From Bacillota bacterium (GTDB lineage Bacteria; Bacillota; Clostridia; Oscillospirales; Ruminococcaceae), in the NCBI GenBank assembly GCA_023412215.1, contig JAEYNX010000027.1, positions 1 to 64,000 of the forward strand: DNA of 64,000 nucleotides, written 5' to 3'. Within the stretch, counting starts at the first letter, position 1, and every line of letters begins with the position of its first letter. Made by a program: the position numbers and the translations under genes. The notes under the pieces were generated by a model. That model searched no databases and was not told the origin of the DNA. It saw only the letters and a program-made list of their open reading frames with translations. Shown in pieces: positions 36,119 to 45,630 of this stretch.

Positions 36119-36679
36119 ATGAACAAACGAATCTTGGCTGCGACACTGACGGTTGCCGCCCTTTTGCTCGCAGCCGTCATCCTCTGTCTGCTGGTCAAAG
36201 AACCCCTCAAGGAGCGGCTTTATCCGCACGCGTACAGCGAGCTGGTGGAAAAGTACGCGCAGGAGAATAACGTCTCCTCCACGCTGGTGTACGCGGTTAT
36301 TTACACCGAGAGCCGCTTTACGCCCGACGCGGAATCCAATATCGGTGCGCGGGGCCTGATGCAGCTCACCCGGGATACCTTCGACTGGGTAAAGTACCGG
36401 TTGGACGATCCCGATGAGGTTACCTTCGATGATATGTATAACCCCGAGACGAATATCCGCTATGGAACCTACCTGCTCGGCTACCTTTACGAGGAGCTCG
36501 GCAACGTGAAAAACACGCTGGCCGCTTACCACGCAGGGGTCAATATCGTAAAAAAATGGTTAGACGACAAAGAATACTCGTTAAACGGAACCGATTTGGA
36601 TACAATACCGTATAGGGATACGGCGCACTATGTGAGCAAGGTTGAGAAGGCCATAAATATATACAGTGAAACCGAATAG
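36119..36679 (+). CDS. Membrane-anchored lytic transglycosylase (SLT domain)
   Basis: This enzyme is expected to cleave peptidoglycan glycan strands to form 1,6-anhydro ends outside the cell. An N-terminal membrane anchor (about residues 5-27) precedes an SLT domain. The catalytic Glu is E64 in YTESRF, followed by GARGLMQLTRDTFDW and NIRYGTYLLGYLY, all family-typical. The longest frame would overlap coaE. The ATG at 36119 (MNKRIL) gives 186 residues, with AAAGG 13 nt upstream. An ATG at 36107 is possible. Confidence 0.88.
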   Translation: MNKRILAATLTVAALLLAAVILCLLVKEPLKERLYPHAYSELVEKYAQENNVSSTLVYAVIYTESRFTPDAESNIGARGLMQLTRDTFDWVKYRLDDPDEVTFDDMYNPETNIRYGTYLLGYLYEELGNVKNTLAAYHAGVNIVKKWLDDKEYSLNGTDLDTIPYRDTAHYVSKVEKAINIYSETE

Positions 36680-36727
36680 CCTTAACAGGCCATATGACAA
36701 TAGAACATTGAGTTAACTGGAGGTTTT

Positions 36728-38140
36728 ATGATGGACGACAAGACGAAAAGCGCAGCGGAGGAACTCAAGGAGAAGCTGATAGCCGAACAGAAAAACGGCG
36801 GGCTGGTTTTAAGTGATGCGGAAATAGAACAGGCATTTGCCTTTTCGGAAGGGTACAAGAGCTTTCTCGACAGCGCTAAAACCGAGCGCGAGGCGGTGGA
36901 TACCTCAATCGGTATCCTGCGTGCAAGAGGCTTTCAGCAGTTTGAGACAGGCAAGCGATACAACGCGGGGGAGAAGGTTTACTACAACAACCGCGGCAAA
37001 GCGCTCATCCTCGCAACCATCGGCACAAAGCCCGTTGAGCAGGGCGTGCGCATTGCCGCCGCCCACATCGACAGCCCGAGGCTGGATTTAAAGCCCCGCC
37101 CGCTGTACGAGGACGCCCAGCTTGCACTGTTTAAAACCCACTACTACGGCGGCATTAAAAAGTACCAGTGGACGACGATCCCCCTCGCGCTGCACGGCGT
37201 GGTGATCAAGGCGGACGGCACAAAGGCAGAAATCAATATCGGTGAAGACGACGGCGACCCTATCTTCTGCGTAACCGATCTTTTGCCGCACCTTGCCGAC
37301 GAACAGTCCAAACGCACGCTCGGGCAGGGTATCAAGGGCGAGGAGCTCAACCTCCTTATCGGCTGTATGCCCTTTAAGGATGACAAGGCGAGCGAAGCCG
37401 TCAAACTGAATATCATGAACCTTTTAAACCAGAAATACGGCATTGTAGAGGCCGATTTCCTTTCCGCTGAGCTGGAGGCCGTGCCCGCCTACAAGGCGAA
37501 GGATTTGGGCTTTGACCGCGGCATGGTTGCGGCCTATGGCCACGACGACCGGGTGTGCGCCTATACGGCGCTGATGGCGGCTATCGACTGTGAAAGCCCC
37601 CTTTACACCACCGTCACCGTTCTCGCCGATAAGGAGGAGACGGGCAGCGAGGGCAACACCGGTCTTGATTCCTCCTATCTGCGTTACTTTGTCGCCGATC
37701 TTGCGGAGCCTTACGGCGTAAACGCGCGCACCGTGCTTTCCGCCTCCAAATGCCTTTCGGCGGATGTAAACGCGGGGTTTGACCCCACCTTCCCCGATGT
37801 GCTGGATAGGCGCAACTGCGCATACTTAAACAATGGTGTGGTGGTTACTAAGTATACCGGCTCACGCGGCAAATCGGGCACCTCCGATTGTTCCGCCGAG
37901 TTTTTCGGCGAGGTGCGCGGCCTGCTCGACACCCATAAGGTACTGTGGCAGATCGGGGAACTCGGCAAGGTGGACTTGGGCGGCGGCGGCACCGTCGCCA
38001 AGTATATCGCGGGCTTAAACGTCGATGTGCTCGACGTCGGCGTACCGGTGCTCTCGATGCACGCCCCCATGGAAGTGGTGTCGAAGCTGGATGTATACAG
38101 CGCTTACCGCGCCTTTTATGAGTTTTTTAATATAAGATAG
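36728..38140 (+). CDS. M18 family aminopeptidase
   Basis: This is a cytosolic zinc aminopeptidase of the aspartyl aminopeptidase (ApeB/DnpEP) family. Metal-binding parts are AAHIDSPRLDLKPRP (His near 113), DKEETGSEGNTG with the catalytic Glu pair, and the C-terminal VPVLSMHAPMEVVSK with the last His. HDDR in YGHDDRVCAY is another conserved block. Length is 470 residues. It would release N-terminal acidic residues from peptides. Two adjacent ATG codons follow GGAGG and either may be used. A terminator follows. Confidence 0.92.
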   Translation: MMDDKTKSAAEELKEKLIAEQKNGGLVLSDAEIEQAFAFSEGYKSFLDSAKTEREAVDTSIGILRARGFQQFETGKRYNAGEKVYYNNRGKALILATIGTKPVEQGVRIAAAHIDSPRLDLKPRPLYEDAQLALFKTHYYGGIKKYQWTTIPLALHGVVIKADGTKAEINIGEDDGDPIFCVTDLLPHLADEQSKRTLGQGIKGEELNLLIGCMPFKDDKASEAVKLNIMNLLNQKYGIVEADFLSAELEAVPAYKAKDLGFDRGMVAAYGHDDRVCAYTALMAAIDCESPLYTTVTVLADKEETGSEGNTGLDSSYLRYFVADLAEPYGVNARTVLSASKCLSADVNAGFDPTFPDVLDRRNCAYLNNGVVVTKYTGSRGKSGTSDCSAEFFGEVRGLLDTHKVLWQIGELGKVDLGGGGTVAKYIAGLNVDVLDVGVPVLSMHAPMEVVSKLDVYSAYRAFYEFFNIR

Positions 38141-38157
38141 TAAAGAATAGCCTTATC

Positions 38158-38202
38158 AAAACGCCCTACTCGCTGTCGCGGGCAGGGCGTTTGCGCGTTT
38201 TT
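38158..38202 (+). terminator. Terminator of the M18 aminopeptidase gene
   Basis: AAACGCCCT (from 38159) pairs with AGGGCGTTT (to 38192). A second T run ends at 38202. Confidence 0.7.
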
Positions 38203-38268
38203 GGGCTCCCAATATCATGTTTATTGTAATAGCCAGCCGAAGAATGTAAAAATTCTTCATAAAAATGC

Positions 38269-38295
38269 TAAATAATTCTGCTTCTCTGTCGATAT
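38269..38295 (+). promoter_or_regulatory. SigD (sigma-28) promoter of the fliD operon
   Basis: TAAA (38269-38272), 15 nt, then GTCGATAT (38288-38295) matches the flagellar sigma-28 consensus TAAA-N15-GCCGATAT in all but one position. It lies 71 bp before fliD, as expected for a late flagellar gene. Confidence 0.87.
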
Positions 38296-38365
38296 TACAA
38301 AATAGAGAGGGATACGTATAGAAATTTACGTAATCGGAGTTAATAACAATTAAGGGGGCATCTCT

Positions 38366-40879
38366 ATGTTCGGTTCTGTTGCTGGGTTGGGTACCAATTC
38401 TTCCAGCAATCCGTCAAAATATAACGGTATCGGCGGTTTGATTTCCGGTATCAACACCGATGATCTGATTAAAAAGCTTACCGCTACCGCGCAGGCGAAG
38501 ATCGACAACGCTTATCAGCAGAAGCAAAGGATACAGTGGAAGCAGTCCACCTATCAGGATATTATCAACAGCATTAACGGCTTAAAGAGCAGCTTCTTTG
38601 ACGTAGTGAACCCGAGCAGCAACTTAAGCAGCTCGTCGGCGTTTAATACGTGGGTGGTTTCGTCCTCTTCCTCCGCGGTAACCGTGTCCTCCAGCACCGC
38701 CAATACGGGCGAGCGACTGGATGTCAGGTCGATCGACCACCTTGCGGTTGCGCAGTCGCTGGAAAGCGGCGCAGCGGTTTCCGGCGGCATTGTCGGTGTC
38801 GGCAGTATTGAGGACTTAAAAGGCAAACAGATGACGATTACCTTGGATGGTGTCACTAAAACAATCAACTTTGGGGATGACCCTCAGGCAGCGCTTGTTG
38901 ATGCGTTCGGCATGACAACCGGGGAGGACTCTGTTCCCAGAGTTTCGTTGACGTTTTCTGATGGTACATTTGAAATTAAGGGCAGCGGCACCAGTAAGGT
39001 AACCATCTCGGGCGATGCGGATATGCTTGCTTCGCTGGGCCTTAAATCCGGCCAATCCACGCATATCGACATTACTAAAACCCTTGGCAATACCTCGTTT
39101 GCGACCGCGCTTGCGGGTGGTTCCTATTCCTTTACCATTAACGGTGTAGACTTTAACTTCTCAAGCTCCGACTCGGTAATGAAGGTGATCAACACCATCA
39201 ACTCCAGCAAGGCCGGGGTGAAGATTGCCTACTCCGATATAGACGATAAGTTCACCATGACCTCTACCACTTCGGGTACCGGCAACAACATCACCGTTTC
39301 TCAGATGAAGGGCAATCTGCTCAGCGCCATGTTCGGTATTGAAACGACGGATGTTGAAGAAATCGAGAGCCCGGTCACCTATGCGACCAGAATGGTAGCA
39401 AAGGGTGCGTTTATGCTTCCCGAGTCGGGTTGGGCAGGGCTTGCGGACAAATCGTTTGATATAACGGTAAACGGGGTTACTAAAACCATCAAAATGCCAA
39501 CCTTTGAGGAAGGAAAAACGGACGCAGAGAAGTATCAGATTATGGTAGACTCCTTTAATGCCCAGTTGAAATCTGCATACGGCAACGGTGATGTCCAGTT
39601 TAAGCTTAATCTCTCAAAAGAGGAAGATGGCACGGTAACAGGATGCAGCTTTGAGCTTGCGGTTAAAAACAATAAGTCTGTTAAGTTAAGCACAGTGGAC
39701 GATGAAGGCGAAGCCACTGAATTACTGAGTGCACTCCAGTTTGACAAAGACACCACCAACGCGCTCACTGCACAATCCAAGCTTTCCATGCTCGGGCTTA
39801 CTTCTGGAACCTTGAAACTTGGGGCAAGTGAAGAGGCAATCAATTATTCGGCCGATGATACCATAGAAACCCTTATCAATAATATCAACGCTAAAACAGA
39901 AACTACCGGTATAACGGCGACATTTGTTGACGGCAAGCTTTCTTTAAAATCCGACGGCAGCCATCAACTTACGTTTTCTGATGCGGGAGGCTTTGGTAAG
40001 GCATTCATGGGTACTGCGTCGTTCGACGGAAACCACAATGGAAATGTAAAGGAAACCGCGGGCCAAAATGCGGTTATCACCCTTGCCGACGGCACAAGAA
40101 TCGAGCGCAACACCAACTCCTTTAACATAAACGGTATCAATATTCAATTAAATGATGTTTATACCGATACCACGAAGCCCATCACCATCAGCTCCACCCA
40201 GAGCCTTGATGACATCGTGAAAACCGTCCAGAGCTTTGTGGATGAATACAATAAGATTGTCACTGCTGTAAAAGGAAAGCTCAATGAAGAAACCAACGCC
40301 GACTATGCTCCGCTTACCGAGGCGCAGCGGAAGGATATGTCCGAAAGCCAGATCAAGCTCTGGGAGGATAATGCCAAGAGCGGTATTGTCAAAAACGATC
40401 AGCTGCTTAACGATATGCTTAACGACTTCTATGATGTGCTGGTTTCGAAATCGCCCAACTCTCCTTATACACTGGAAGACATCGGTATCTCCATGACCGT
40501 AAGTATCACCGACGGCGCAAAGCTTGCGTTTAATGAGGAAAAGTTCCGCGAGATGCTCAACCAAGACCACGAGGGCGTAACCCGCTTATTTACCGACCCG
40601 GAAGAGGGTGTTTCGGATAAATTTGCCGCCGCGATAGATAAGTATGGCAGCCCCAGCGTGCTTGCTACCGGCTTGCTGGTGGAGGTTTCGGGTACTGCGG
40701 GCTTTACAGACAGCGATCAGGCTCAGCAGCTCAGCGACATTGACGAGAAGATCGCTGAACTTAAGGATAAACTGACCGCGGAAGAAACGCGGTTATGGAA
40801 GCAGTTCTCGGCGATGGAAACAGCACTCAGCCAGTTAAACGCCCAGAGCAGCTGGCTCACCTCTCAGCTTGGCGGTTAA
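38366..40879 (+). CDS. fliD: Flagellar filament cap protein FliD (HAP2)
   Basis: This exported protein forms the cap on which flagellin subunits assemble. The N-terminal FliD_N domain (GIGGLISGINTDDLIKKL, then KQSTYQDIINSINGLKSSF) and the C-terminal coiled coil (QQLSDIDEKIAELKDKL, ending in QSSWLTSQLGG) are typical. The middle is enlarged, rich in Ser/Thr/Gly and probably surface-exposed. At 837 residues it is far longer than the enteric form of about 470 but within the range of clostridial FliD. ATG follows AAGGGGG. It is controlled by the SigD-type promoter and followed by fliS. Confidence 0.93.
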   Translation: MFGSVAGLGTNSSSNPSKYNGIGGLISGINTDDLIKKLTATAQAKIDNAYQQKQRIQWKQSTYQDIINSINGLKSSFFDVVNPSSNLSSSSAFNTWVVSSSSSAVTVSSSTANTGERLDVRSIDHLAVAQSLESGAAVSGGIVGVGSIEDLKGKQMTITLDGVTKTINFGDDPQAALVDAFGMTTGEDSVPRVSLTFSDGTFEIKGSGTSKVTISGDADMLASLGLKSGQSTHIDITKTLGNTSFATALAGGSYSFTINGVDFNFSSSDSVMKVINTINSSKAGVKIAYSDIDDKFTMTSTTSGTGNNITVSQMKGNLLSAMFGIETTDVEEIESPVTYATRMVAKGAFMLPESGWAGLADKSFDITVNGVTKTIKMPTFEEGKTDAEKYQIMVDSFNAQLKSAYGNGDVQFKLNLSKEEDGTVTGCSFELAVKNNKSVKLSTVDDEGEATELLSALQFDKDTTNALTAQSKLSMLGLTSGTLKLGASEEAINYSADDTIETLINNINAKTETTGITATFVDGKLSLKSDGSHQLTFSDAGGFGKAFMGTASFDGNHNGNVKETAGQNAVITLADGTRIERNTNSFNINGINIQLNDVYTDTTKPITISSTQSLDDIVKTVQSFVDEYNKIVTAVKGKLNEETNADYAPLTEAQRKDMSESQIKLWEDNAKSGIVKNDQLLNDMLNDFYDVLVSKSPNSPYTLEDIGISMTVSITDGAKLAFNEEKFREMLNQDHEGVTRLFTDPEEGVSDKFAAAIDKYGSPSVLATGLLVEVSGTAGFTDSDQAQQLSDIDEKIAELKDKLTAEETRLWKQFSAMETALSQLNAQSSWLTSQLGG

Positions 40880-40978
40880 AATAAGCATCTTGGTAGGATA
40901 TCGACCCTAAGGTTGCCTTTCGGGCGAGATTAGCGGCGCAGCGTAACGATGTGCTCGCCGAAGAAATGGGGAAAAGAC

Positions 40979-41353
40979 ATGTACACATCAGCCTATGACC
41001 AGTACAAGCAGCAGTCTATTGTTACGCTTACTCCGGGTGAAATGATTGTGAAGCTTTACGATGAGGCGATTAAACGCTGCAACTTTGCCGTTAAATATCT
41101 AACCGACAAAGATTTTGAAGCAGCCAATCTGTCGCTAAAGAAGGCGCAGGATATCGTTTCGTATTTAAACTCCTCGCTAGACAATAATTACAGCATTGCA
41201 GGTGAGCTTGCGCCATTGTATGCTTACATCAAGAACCAGCTTGTAACCGCCAACATCAAAAAGGACACGCAGCCTGTAAATGACGTGATTCCCCTGTTAA
41301 AGGAACTGCGTGAGGCATTTTCCACCGCCGAAAAATCAATGCGCAAAAATTAA
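40979..41353 (+). CDS. fliS: Flagellin export chaperone FliS
   Basis: This small helical protein binds the C-terminus of flagellin in the cytoplasm and stops it polymerising before export. It shows YTSAYDQYKQQSIVTLTPGEMIVKLYDEAI, the hallmark of FliS, and a four-helix length of 124 residues. The frame opens at 40949, but the ATG at 40979 (MYTSAY) behind GGGGA is the family-typical start. It lies 99 bp after fliD. Confidence 0.94.
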   Translation: MYTSAYDQYKQQSIVTLTPGEMIVKLYDEAIKRCNFAVKYLTDKDFEAANLSLKKAQDIVSYLNSSLDNNYSIAGELAPLYAYIKNQLVTANIKKDTQPVNDVIPLLKELREAFSTAEKSMRKN

Positions 41354-41403
41354 AGCATAGAACTGTAGGCTTAGCAGTAGCAGTTTAATGGAGTGATACA
41401 GCC

Positions 41404-41889
41404 ATGAAAGTCAGTGACCAGGATATCGCGCAGTTAAATGAGCATCTGGCTTTTAAGCTCAATCAGATGCGTGATTATCATGCCCTTACCGTTTCTTTAC
41501 TCAACTGTGAGGTTGGGCAGGTGCTTCAGCTTTTGGAAGCGCGCCGCCATATCATCGATGAGGTGAACGCCGCCGATCTGCGCATCAAGCGATGCCTTTC
41601 CGTGACCGAAGACGCCTCTCTCTCCGCGGTGGCTCAGGCGCTGCGCGGCCGGGAGGTTTTCCTGCAGGACGCGCGCTTTAGCGGTGCTCTTACACAGGCA
41701 AAGCAGATTTATATTCTCCTAAAAGACATCTCTATCATTGATAAAAAACTGATCACCAAAACCGAGAAAGAGCGCGGCGGCATGGTGGAGGAGTTAAAAG
41801 GAATGTCCGGCCAGCGAAGGGTAGTGGATACCCTGTACTTTACGGCAAAGCCTTCCTCAGTCGGCGCGAGGTATGATTTTAAGAAATAA
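41404..41889 (+). CDS. Unknown helical protein downstream of fliS
   Basis: This 161-residue protein is predicted to be mostly alpha-helical (LNEHLAFKLNQMRDYHALTVSLL, then IIDEVNAADLRIKRCL and YILLKDISIIDKKLITKTEKER). No signal peptide, membrane segment or catalytic motif is visible. Its position behind fliS is where FliT- or FlgN-type chaperones are often encoded, and its size and helical pattern fit. The sequence itself was not recognised as either. It is the last gene of the fliD operon. Confidence 0.6.
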   Translation: MKVSDQDIAQLNEHLAFKLNQMRDYHALTVSLLNCEVGQVLQLLEARRHIIDEVNAADLRIKRCLSVTEDASLSAVAQALRGREVFLQDARFSGALTQAKQIYILLKDISIIDKKLITKTEKERGGMVEELKGMSGQRRVVDTLYFTAKPSSVGARYDFKK

Positions 41890-41914
41890 CCAGTACTTAT
41901 TTCAAATAGCATAG

Positions 41915-41945
41915 AAGAGGCAGGAACGACTCGTTCCTGCCTCTT
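41915..41945. terminator. Long perfect hairpin between convergent operons
   Basis: A 15-bp perfect inverted repeat (41915-41929 with 41931-41945) lies behind the fliD operon. It has no T tract on either strand. Together with the next hairpin it may stop transcription from both sides or protect mRNA ends. Confidence 0.5.
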
Positions 41946-41952
41946 GTGCAGT

Positions 41953-41993
41953 AAAGGGGCGGGTATGTACTGTATGCCCGCTCCCTTTATATT
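41953..41993 (+). terminator. Terminator of the fliD operon
   Basis: AAAGGGGCGGG (41953-41963) pairs with CCCGCTCCCTTT (41977-41988), with one unpaired base. TTTATATTT covers the 3' edge. Confidence 0.65.
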
Positions 41994-42024
41994 TACTCTG
42001 TGCTGGTATCCTGGAGACAAGCGC

Positions 42025-43206
42025 CTAGCGGTTAAAATACCGCTTGAGCGCCTCCGCCTTATCGGTTTTCTCCCAGGCTACGCCCAGATCCTCACGTCCC
42101 ATATGCCCGTATGCGGCAAGCTGGCGGTAGATGGGTCTTCTGAGTTCCAGGGTATTGATGATTGCCGCGGGCCGCAGGTCAAACAGCTTGCTTACCGCCT
42201 GTGACAGTTCCTCGTCCGCTACTGCGCCGGTACCGAAGGTGTCCACCATGACGGATACCGGGTGAGCCACGCCGATAGCGTAGGCAAGCTGAATCTCACA
42301 TTTGGTGGCAAGCTTTGCGGCAACAATGTTCTTTGCCACGTAGCGCGCCGCGTAGGCCGCCGAGCGGTCTACCTTTGTGGGGTCTTTGCCCGAGAACGCG
42401 CCGCCGCCGTGACGCGCATAGCCGCCGTAGGTGTCCACGATAATCTTGCGCCCGGTCAGGCCACTGTCGCCCTGAGGGCCGCCGATTACAAACCTGCCGG
42501 TGGGGTTTACAAAGTAACGGGTGTTTTCGTCGAGCAGTGTGGAGGAGATAACCGGGCGGATTACCTGCTCAATCACATCGCTTCTTATCTGCTCCAGCGT
42601 GATTTCGGGGTTGTGCTGGGTAGAGACTACGACTGTATCAACACGCACCGGCTTACCGTCGCGGTACTCAATCGTCACCTGTGTTTTGCCGTCCGGGCGC
42701 AGGTAGGGCAGAGTGCCATCCTTGCGCACCTCGGTAAGACGCTTGGCAAGGCGGTGCGCCAGTGAAATGGGCATGGGCATCAGCTCGCTGGTTTCGTCAC
42801 ACGCATAGCCGAACATCATGCCCTGGTCGCCCGCGCCGGTGTCGAAGGCATCGGATTGCCCGTCGCGGGTTTCCAGCGCGTTGTTAACGCCCATGGCAAT
42901 ATCGGGCGACTGCTCGTCAATCGAGGTGAGCACCGCACAGGTGGTGGCGTCAAAACCGAATTTCGCGCGGTTGTAGCCAATGTCGGCAACCACCGAACGC
43001 GCAATCTTGGGGATATCCACGTAGCAGCTGCAGGTGATCTCACCCATCAGCAGCACCATGCCGGTGGTTACGGTAGTTTCACACGCCACGCGCGCAAGAG
43101 GGTCCTGCTCCAGTATGGCATCAAGCACCGCATCAGAGATCTGGTCGCATATTTTGTCGGGGTGCCCCTCGGTAACGGATTCAGATGTAAACAGCATTTT
43201 AGACAT
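42025..43206 (-). CDS. metK: S-adenosylmethionine synthetase
   Basis: This enzyme makes S-adenosylmethionine from methionine and ATP. Hallmarks are [20 protein letters not shown] at the start, [15 protein letters not shown], and the phosphate loop [19 protein letters not shown]. Length is 393 residues from the ATG at 43206, which is 8 nt behind GGAGG. An upstream in-frame ATG at 43221 overlaps that site. A SAM-I riboswitch with terminator stands directly upstream, so high SAM should shut the gene off. Confidence 0.97.
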   Translation of the reverse strand: MSKMLFTSESVTEGHPDKICDQISDAVLDAILEQDPLARVACETTVTTGMVLLMGEITCSCYVDIPKIARSVVADIGYNRAKFGFDATTCAVLTSIDEQSPDIAMGVNNALETRDGQSDAFDTGAGDQGMMFGYACDETSELMPMPISLAHRLAKRLTEVRKDGTLPYLRPDGKTQVTIEYRDGKPVRVDTVVVSTQHNPEITLEQIRSDVIEQVIRPVISSTLLDENTRYFVNPTGRFVIGGPQGDSGLTGRKIIVDTYGGYARHGGGAFSGKDPTKVDRSAAYAARYVAKNIVAAKLATKCEIQLAYAIGVAHPVSVMVDTFGTGAVADEELSQAVSKLFDLRPAAIINTLELRRPIYRQLAAYGHMGREDLGVAWEKTDKAEALKRYFNR

Positions 43207-43332
43207 TCTTCGTTCCTCCATTTAATGTACTGATTGAATTCCCCTGATGATGATTGTAATGACTCGGTATCTATCGAACCATCGGCCAAAAGGTAAGCCC
43301 TTTAGCCAGTCGTCATTATTGTAAGGCATAAT

Positions 43333-43370
43333 GTAAAAAATAAACGCCCCAACCGACAGGTTGAGGCGCT
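43333..43370 (-). terminator. Riboswitch-controlled terminator of metK
   Basis: On the minus strand AGCGCCTCAACC (43359-43370) pairs with GGTTGGGGCGTT (43343-43354), and TTATTTTTT follows. It lies between the SAM-I aptamer and metK. Confidence 0.88.
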
Positions 43371-43386
43371 TTTTTATGGTTATTAA

Positions 43387-43480
43387 GCCTCATCTCTCGT
43401 TTCACGCAGGAATTGGCACCTTACTGTACGCAGGTTGCCGGGTTTCACAGGGCCTGTCCCTCCACCACTCTTGATAAGGA
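43387..43480 (-). promoter_or_regulatory. SAM-I (S-box) riboswitch
   Basis: On the minus strand the S-box blocks are complete: CTTATCAAGAGTGGTGGAGGG, CCTGTGAAACCCGGCAACC, GGTGCCAATTCCTGC and GAGAGATGAGG closing P1. The position ahead of metK is classical. SAM binding would favour the downstream terminator. Confidence 0.97.
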
Positions 43481-43495
43481 TATTCAATTGTTACT

Positions 43496-43524
43496 ATAAT
43501 AGCATACGTCTGCTGATTTGTCAA
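43496..43524 (-). promoter_or_regulatory. Sigma-A promoter of the metK leader
   Basis: On the minus strand TTGACA (43519-43524) and TATTAT (43496-43501) are 17 nt apart, and the transcript would start just before the aptamer. Confidence 0.85.
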
Positions 43525-43569
43525 GACCAAAAAGGACACAATGCAGCACAAAACGCTTTCAAGGGCATT

Positions 43570-45267
43570 TTAATCTACGGTGCTGTAGGCGTAATCGTCG
43601 GATTCATCTGTAGTGTAGTCGGGATACTCGGCATCCCCCTCCGCCGTTTCATCCTCGTCGCCCTTAAGCTTAAAGTGGCTGGTCAGCTTTCTGAGCATCT
43701 CAGACTGCGAAGAAAGCTCCTGGCTGGCTGCGGCGGTTTGCTGAGCGGTGGCGGAGTTCGTTTCCACAACCGCGGAAATCTGGTCGACGCTTTGGGTTAT
43801 CTGCATGAGCGCGGTTGCCTGATCGTCCGTCGCAACCGTAATATCGTTGATCAGCTTGCTCGACTTGTTGCAGTCAGCCACGATATCTTCAAGGGCATTG
43901 GCGGTCTTTTGGGCGATATCCACACCCTTGCCAACGGCCGTAATAGAGGACTCGATGAGTTCGGTCGTATTCTTCGCGGCCTGTGCGCTCTTGGTAGCGA
44001 GGTTGCGCACCTCATCGGCCACCACGGCAAAGCCCTTACCGGCGGCGCCGGCGCGGGCGGCCTCTACGGCGGCATTGAGTGCCAGTATATTGGTTTGGAA
44101 CGAGATGTCGTCAATCACCTTGATGATTTTAGCAATGTTCGAGGAGGCGGCGTGAATCTGCTCCATCGCCCCGAGCATATTGCGCATCAGCTCGCTGCAT
44201 TTCTCAACGCTGTTTACGGTTTCAAGCGACAAGGAGTTCGCGTTCTTTGCGTTATCGGCGTTATGCACTACCTGATCGTTTACCTCTTTAATGGTCGCCG
44301 AAAGCTCCTCTACAGCGGTGGCCTGCTGGGTGGAGCCTTGAGACAGCGCCTGCGACGCCCCCGAAACCTGCATACTGCCGTTTGTCACCTGCTCGGCAGC
44401 GTTGTTGATGTTGGCCATCGTACGGTTGAGTGAATCGGAAATCTTCATCAGCGCATCCTTGATGCTGCTGAACTCGCCGATATACTCGTTGCGCAGGGCA
44501 AAGGTAAGGTCGCCGTCCGAGATCGAGGTAAGAACATCGGTAATCTCATCAATGTACAGCACGTAGTTGCTCAGGCGCGCAACCGTCTTTTTAATGGCGT
44601 TTGCGAGCTCGCCGATTTCGTCCTTGGAGCGCACATCAACGGTTACAAAGAAGTTGCCTTCCGAAATCTGCTGCGCGGCATCCTTAATCTTGTTAATGGG
44701 CTTTACTATAATGATGGTGGCGGCGAGTACCGCTGCAAAGGTAAGTACCAGCATAGCCGCAAACACGATAATCAGGGTGGTGCGAATCGTATTGGAAGCG
44801 CCGGTAAGCTCCCCTAACGGCACTGCCAGCAGCAGCTTCATGTCACTCGAGCCAACGCTGTTGATGACGCACATCGACTGCGTGGAATTGAAAATATGTG
44901 TGGAGGGCGCACCTACCTGCTCGCTTAACTTGGTAAGGGCGTTCTCCTCCAGAACATCGGTAATCGCCTTACCGTCAAAGGAACGGTTGGTGCTCGCGAT
45001 TATTTTATTTTCGGCATCCAACAGAATATAGGCGCCTTTTTCGCCGTAACTGCTCCAATCCACAACACTGTGAGCCAGTTCGAGGTTATCGAGTGTGGCA
45101 ACCTGGGTTGCAATCTGTTTGCTTTGGCTGATGATATTTTCTTTAATAGTACCCTCAGAGTTACTGGTCACCAAAATGGTTACCAGCACCGCACAGGCAC
45201 CGAAAAGAACCATAATAGGGACGAATATCATGAGCAGCATTTTCAGAACGATCGACTTTTTAAGCAT
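43570..45267 (-). CDS. Methyl-accepting chemotaxis protein
   Basis: This is a second chemoreceptor, of 565 residues. Membrane segment 1 (about 8-32) and segment 2 (about 184-210) enclose an extracellular sensor of about 150 residues with a Cache-like pattern ([18 protein letters not shown]). A single HAMP domain follows ([18 protein letters not shown]), then a signalling hairpin with [19 protein letters not shown] at its tip. The last 30 residues are acidic and Tyr-rich (ending YAYSTVD), possibly a tether. The ligand is unknown. ATG follows GAAGGAG. A large plus-strand frame over it is a shadow. Confidence 0.93.
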   Translation of the reverse strand: MLKKSIVLKMLLMIFVPIMVLFGACAVLVTILVTSNSEGTIKENIISQSKQIATQVATLDNLELAHSVVDWSSYGEKGAYILLDAENKIIASTNRSFDGKAITDVLEENALTKLSEQVGAPSTHIFNSTQSMCVINSVGSSDMKLLLAVPLGELTGASNTIRTTLIIVFAAMLVLTFAAVLAATIIIVKPINKIKDAAQQISEGNFFVTVDVRSKDEIGELANAIKKTVARLSNYVLYIDEITDVLTSISDGDLTFALRNEYIGEFSSIKDALMKISDSLNRTMANINNAAEQVTNGSMQVSGASQALSQGSTQQATAVEELSATIKEVNDQVVHNADNAKNANSLSLETVNSVEKCSELMRNMLGAMEQIHAASSNIAKIIKVIDDISFQTNILALNAAVEAARAGAAGKGFAVVADEVRNLATKSAQAAKNTTELIESSITAVGKGVDIAQKTANALEDIVADCNKSSKLINDITVATDDQATALMQITQSVDQISAVVETNSATAQQTAAASQELSSQSEMLRKLTSHFKLKGDEDETAEGDAEYPDYTTDESDDYAYSTVD

Positions 45268-45536
45268 GATTATTCTCCTTCACTTAAGAACATCAAGATA
45301 TTTTGGTTATACATCCCGGAAGAACTGAAGTTGGGTATTAAACACAGACTGTAATCGCGTGCAGTGTAAGAATTTTATGCACAATAGCATTCTTCGAAAC
45401 TTTTCGAGTCAATTTCTATTCTATTTTAAAGCATATGGGGTTAAAAATCAATGAAAATACGGGTTGTTTTAAGAAAACTTTGGATGCCAATTTGCTATAA
45501 TTTGCACAGGCGTGACGAAATTTGACGAATCCTGTT
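45268..45536. other. Divergent intergenic region with promoters only
   Basis: This AT-rich gap between the chemoreceptor (minus) and the secreted unknown (plus) encodes no protein. For the chemoreceptor, TTGACT and TGCTAT 17 nt apart lie on the minus strand near 45372-45402. No riboswitch was recognised, and no SigD-type site fits well. Confidence 0.4.
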
Positions 45537-45564
45537 GACAACAAATTTGGGCGTGGTATGATTT
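45537..45564 (+). promoter_or_regulatory. Promoter of the secreted unknown protein gene
   Basis: TTGACA (45537-45542) and TATGAT (45559-45564) are separated by 16 nt, 67 bp ahead of the start codon. Confidence 0.7.
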
Positions 45565-45598
45565 ATAGTAATAATAGCCCATAAAAACAATTTTCTTA

Positions 45599-45617
45599 TA
45601 CTTATTGGAATTAGAAT
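45599..45617. repeat. Solo 19-bp palindrome related to the MITE ends, copy C
   Basis: TACTTATTGGAATTAGAAT lies directly before the GGGGG ribosome site of the secreted unknown gene. It matches copies at 25979 and 33232. Confidence 0.5.
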
Positions 45618-45630
45618 GGGGGATGACTCA

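Noticed and set aside
43435..44433. 332-codon plus-strand frame opposite metK leader and chemoreceptor
   Set aside because: It runs through the SAM-I riboswitch region and the antisense of the conserved receptor tip. It has no family match.
45372..45425. SigD promoter for the second chemoreceptor
   Set aside because: A TAAA is present, but the downstream element at 15-16 nt matches the GCCGATAT consensus poorly. A sigma-A-like pair fits better.
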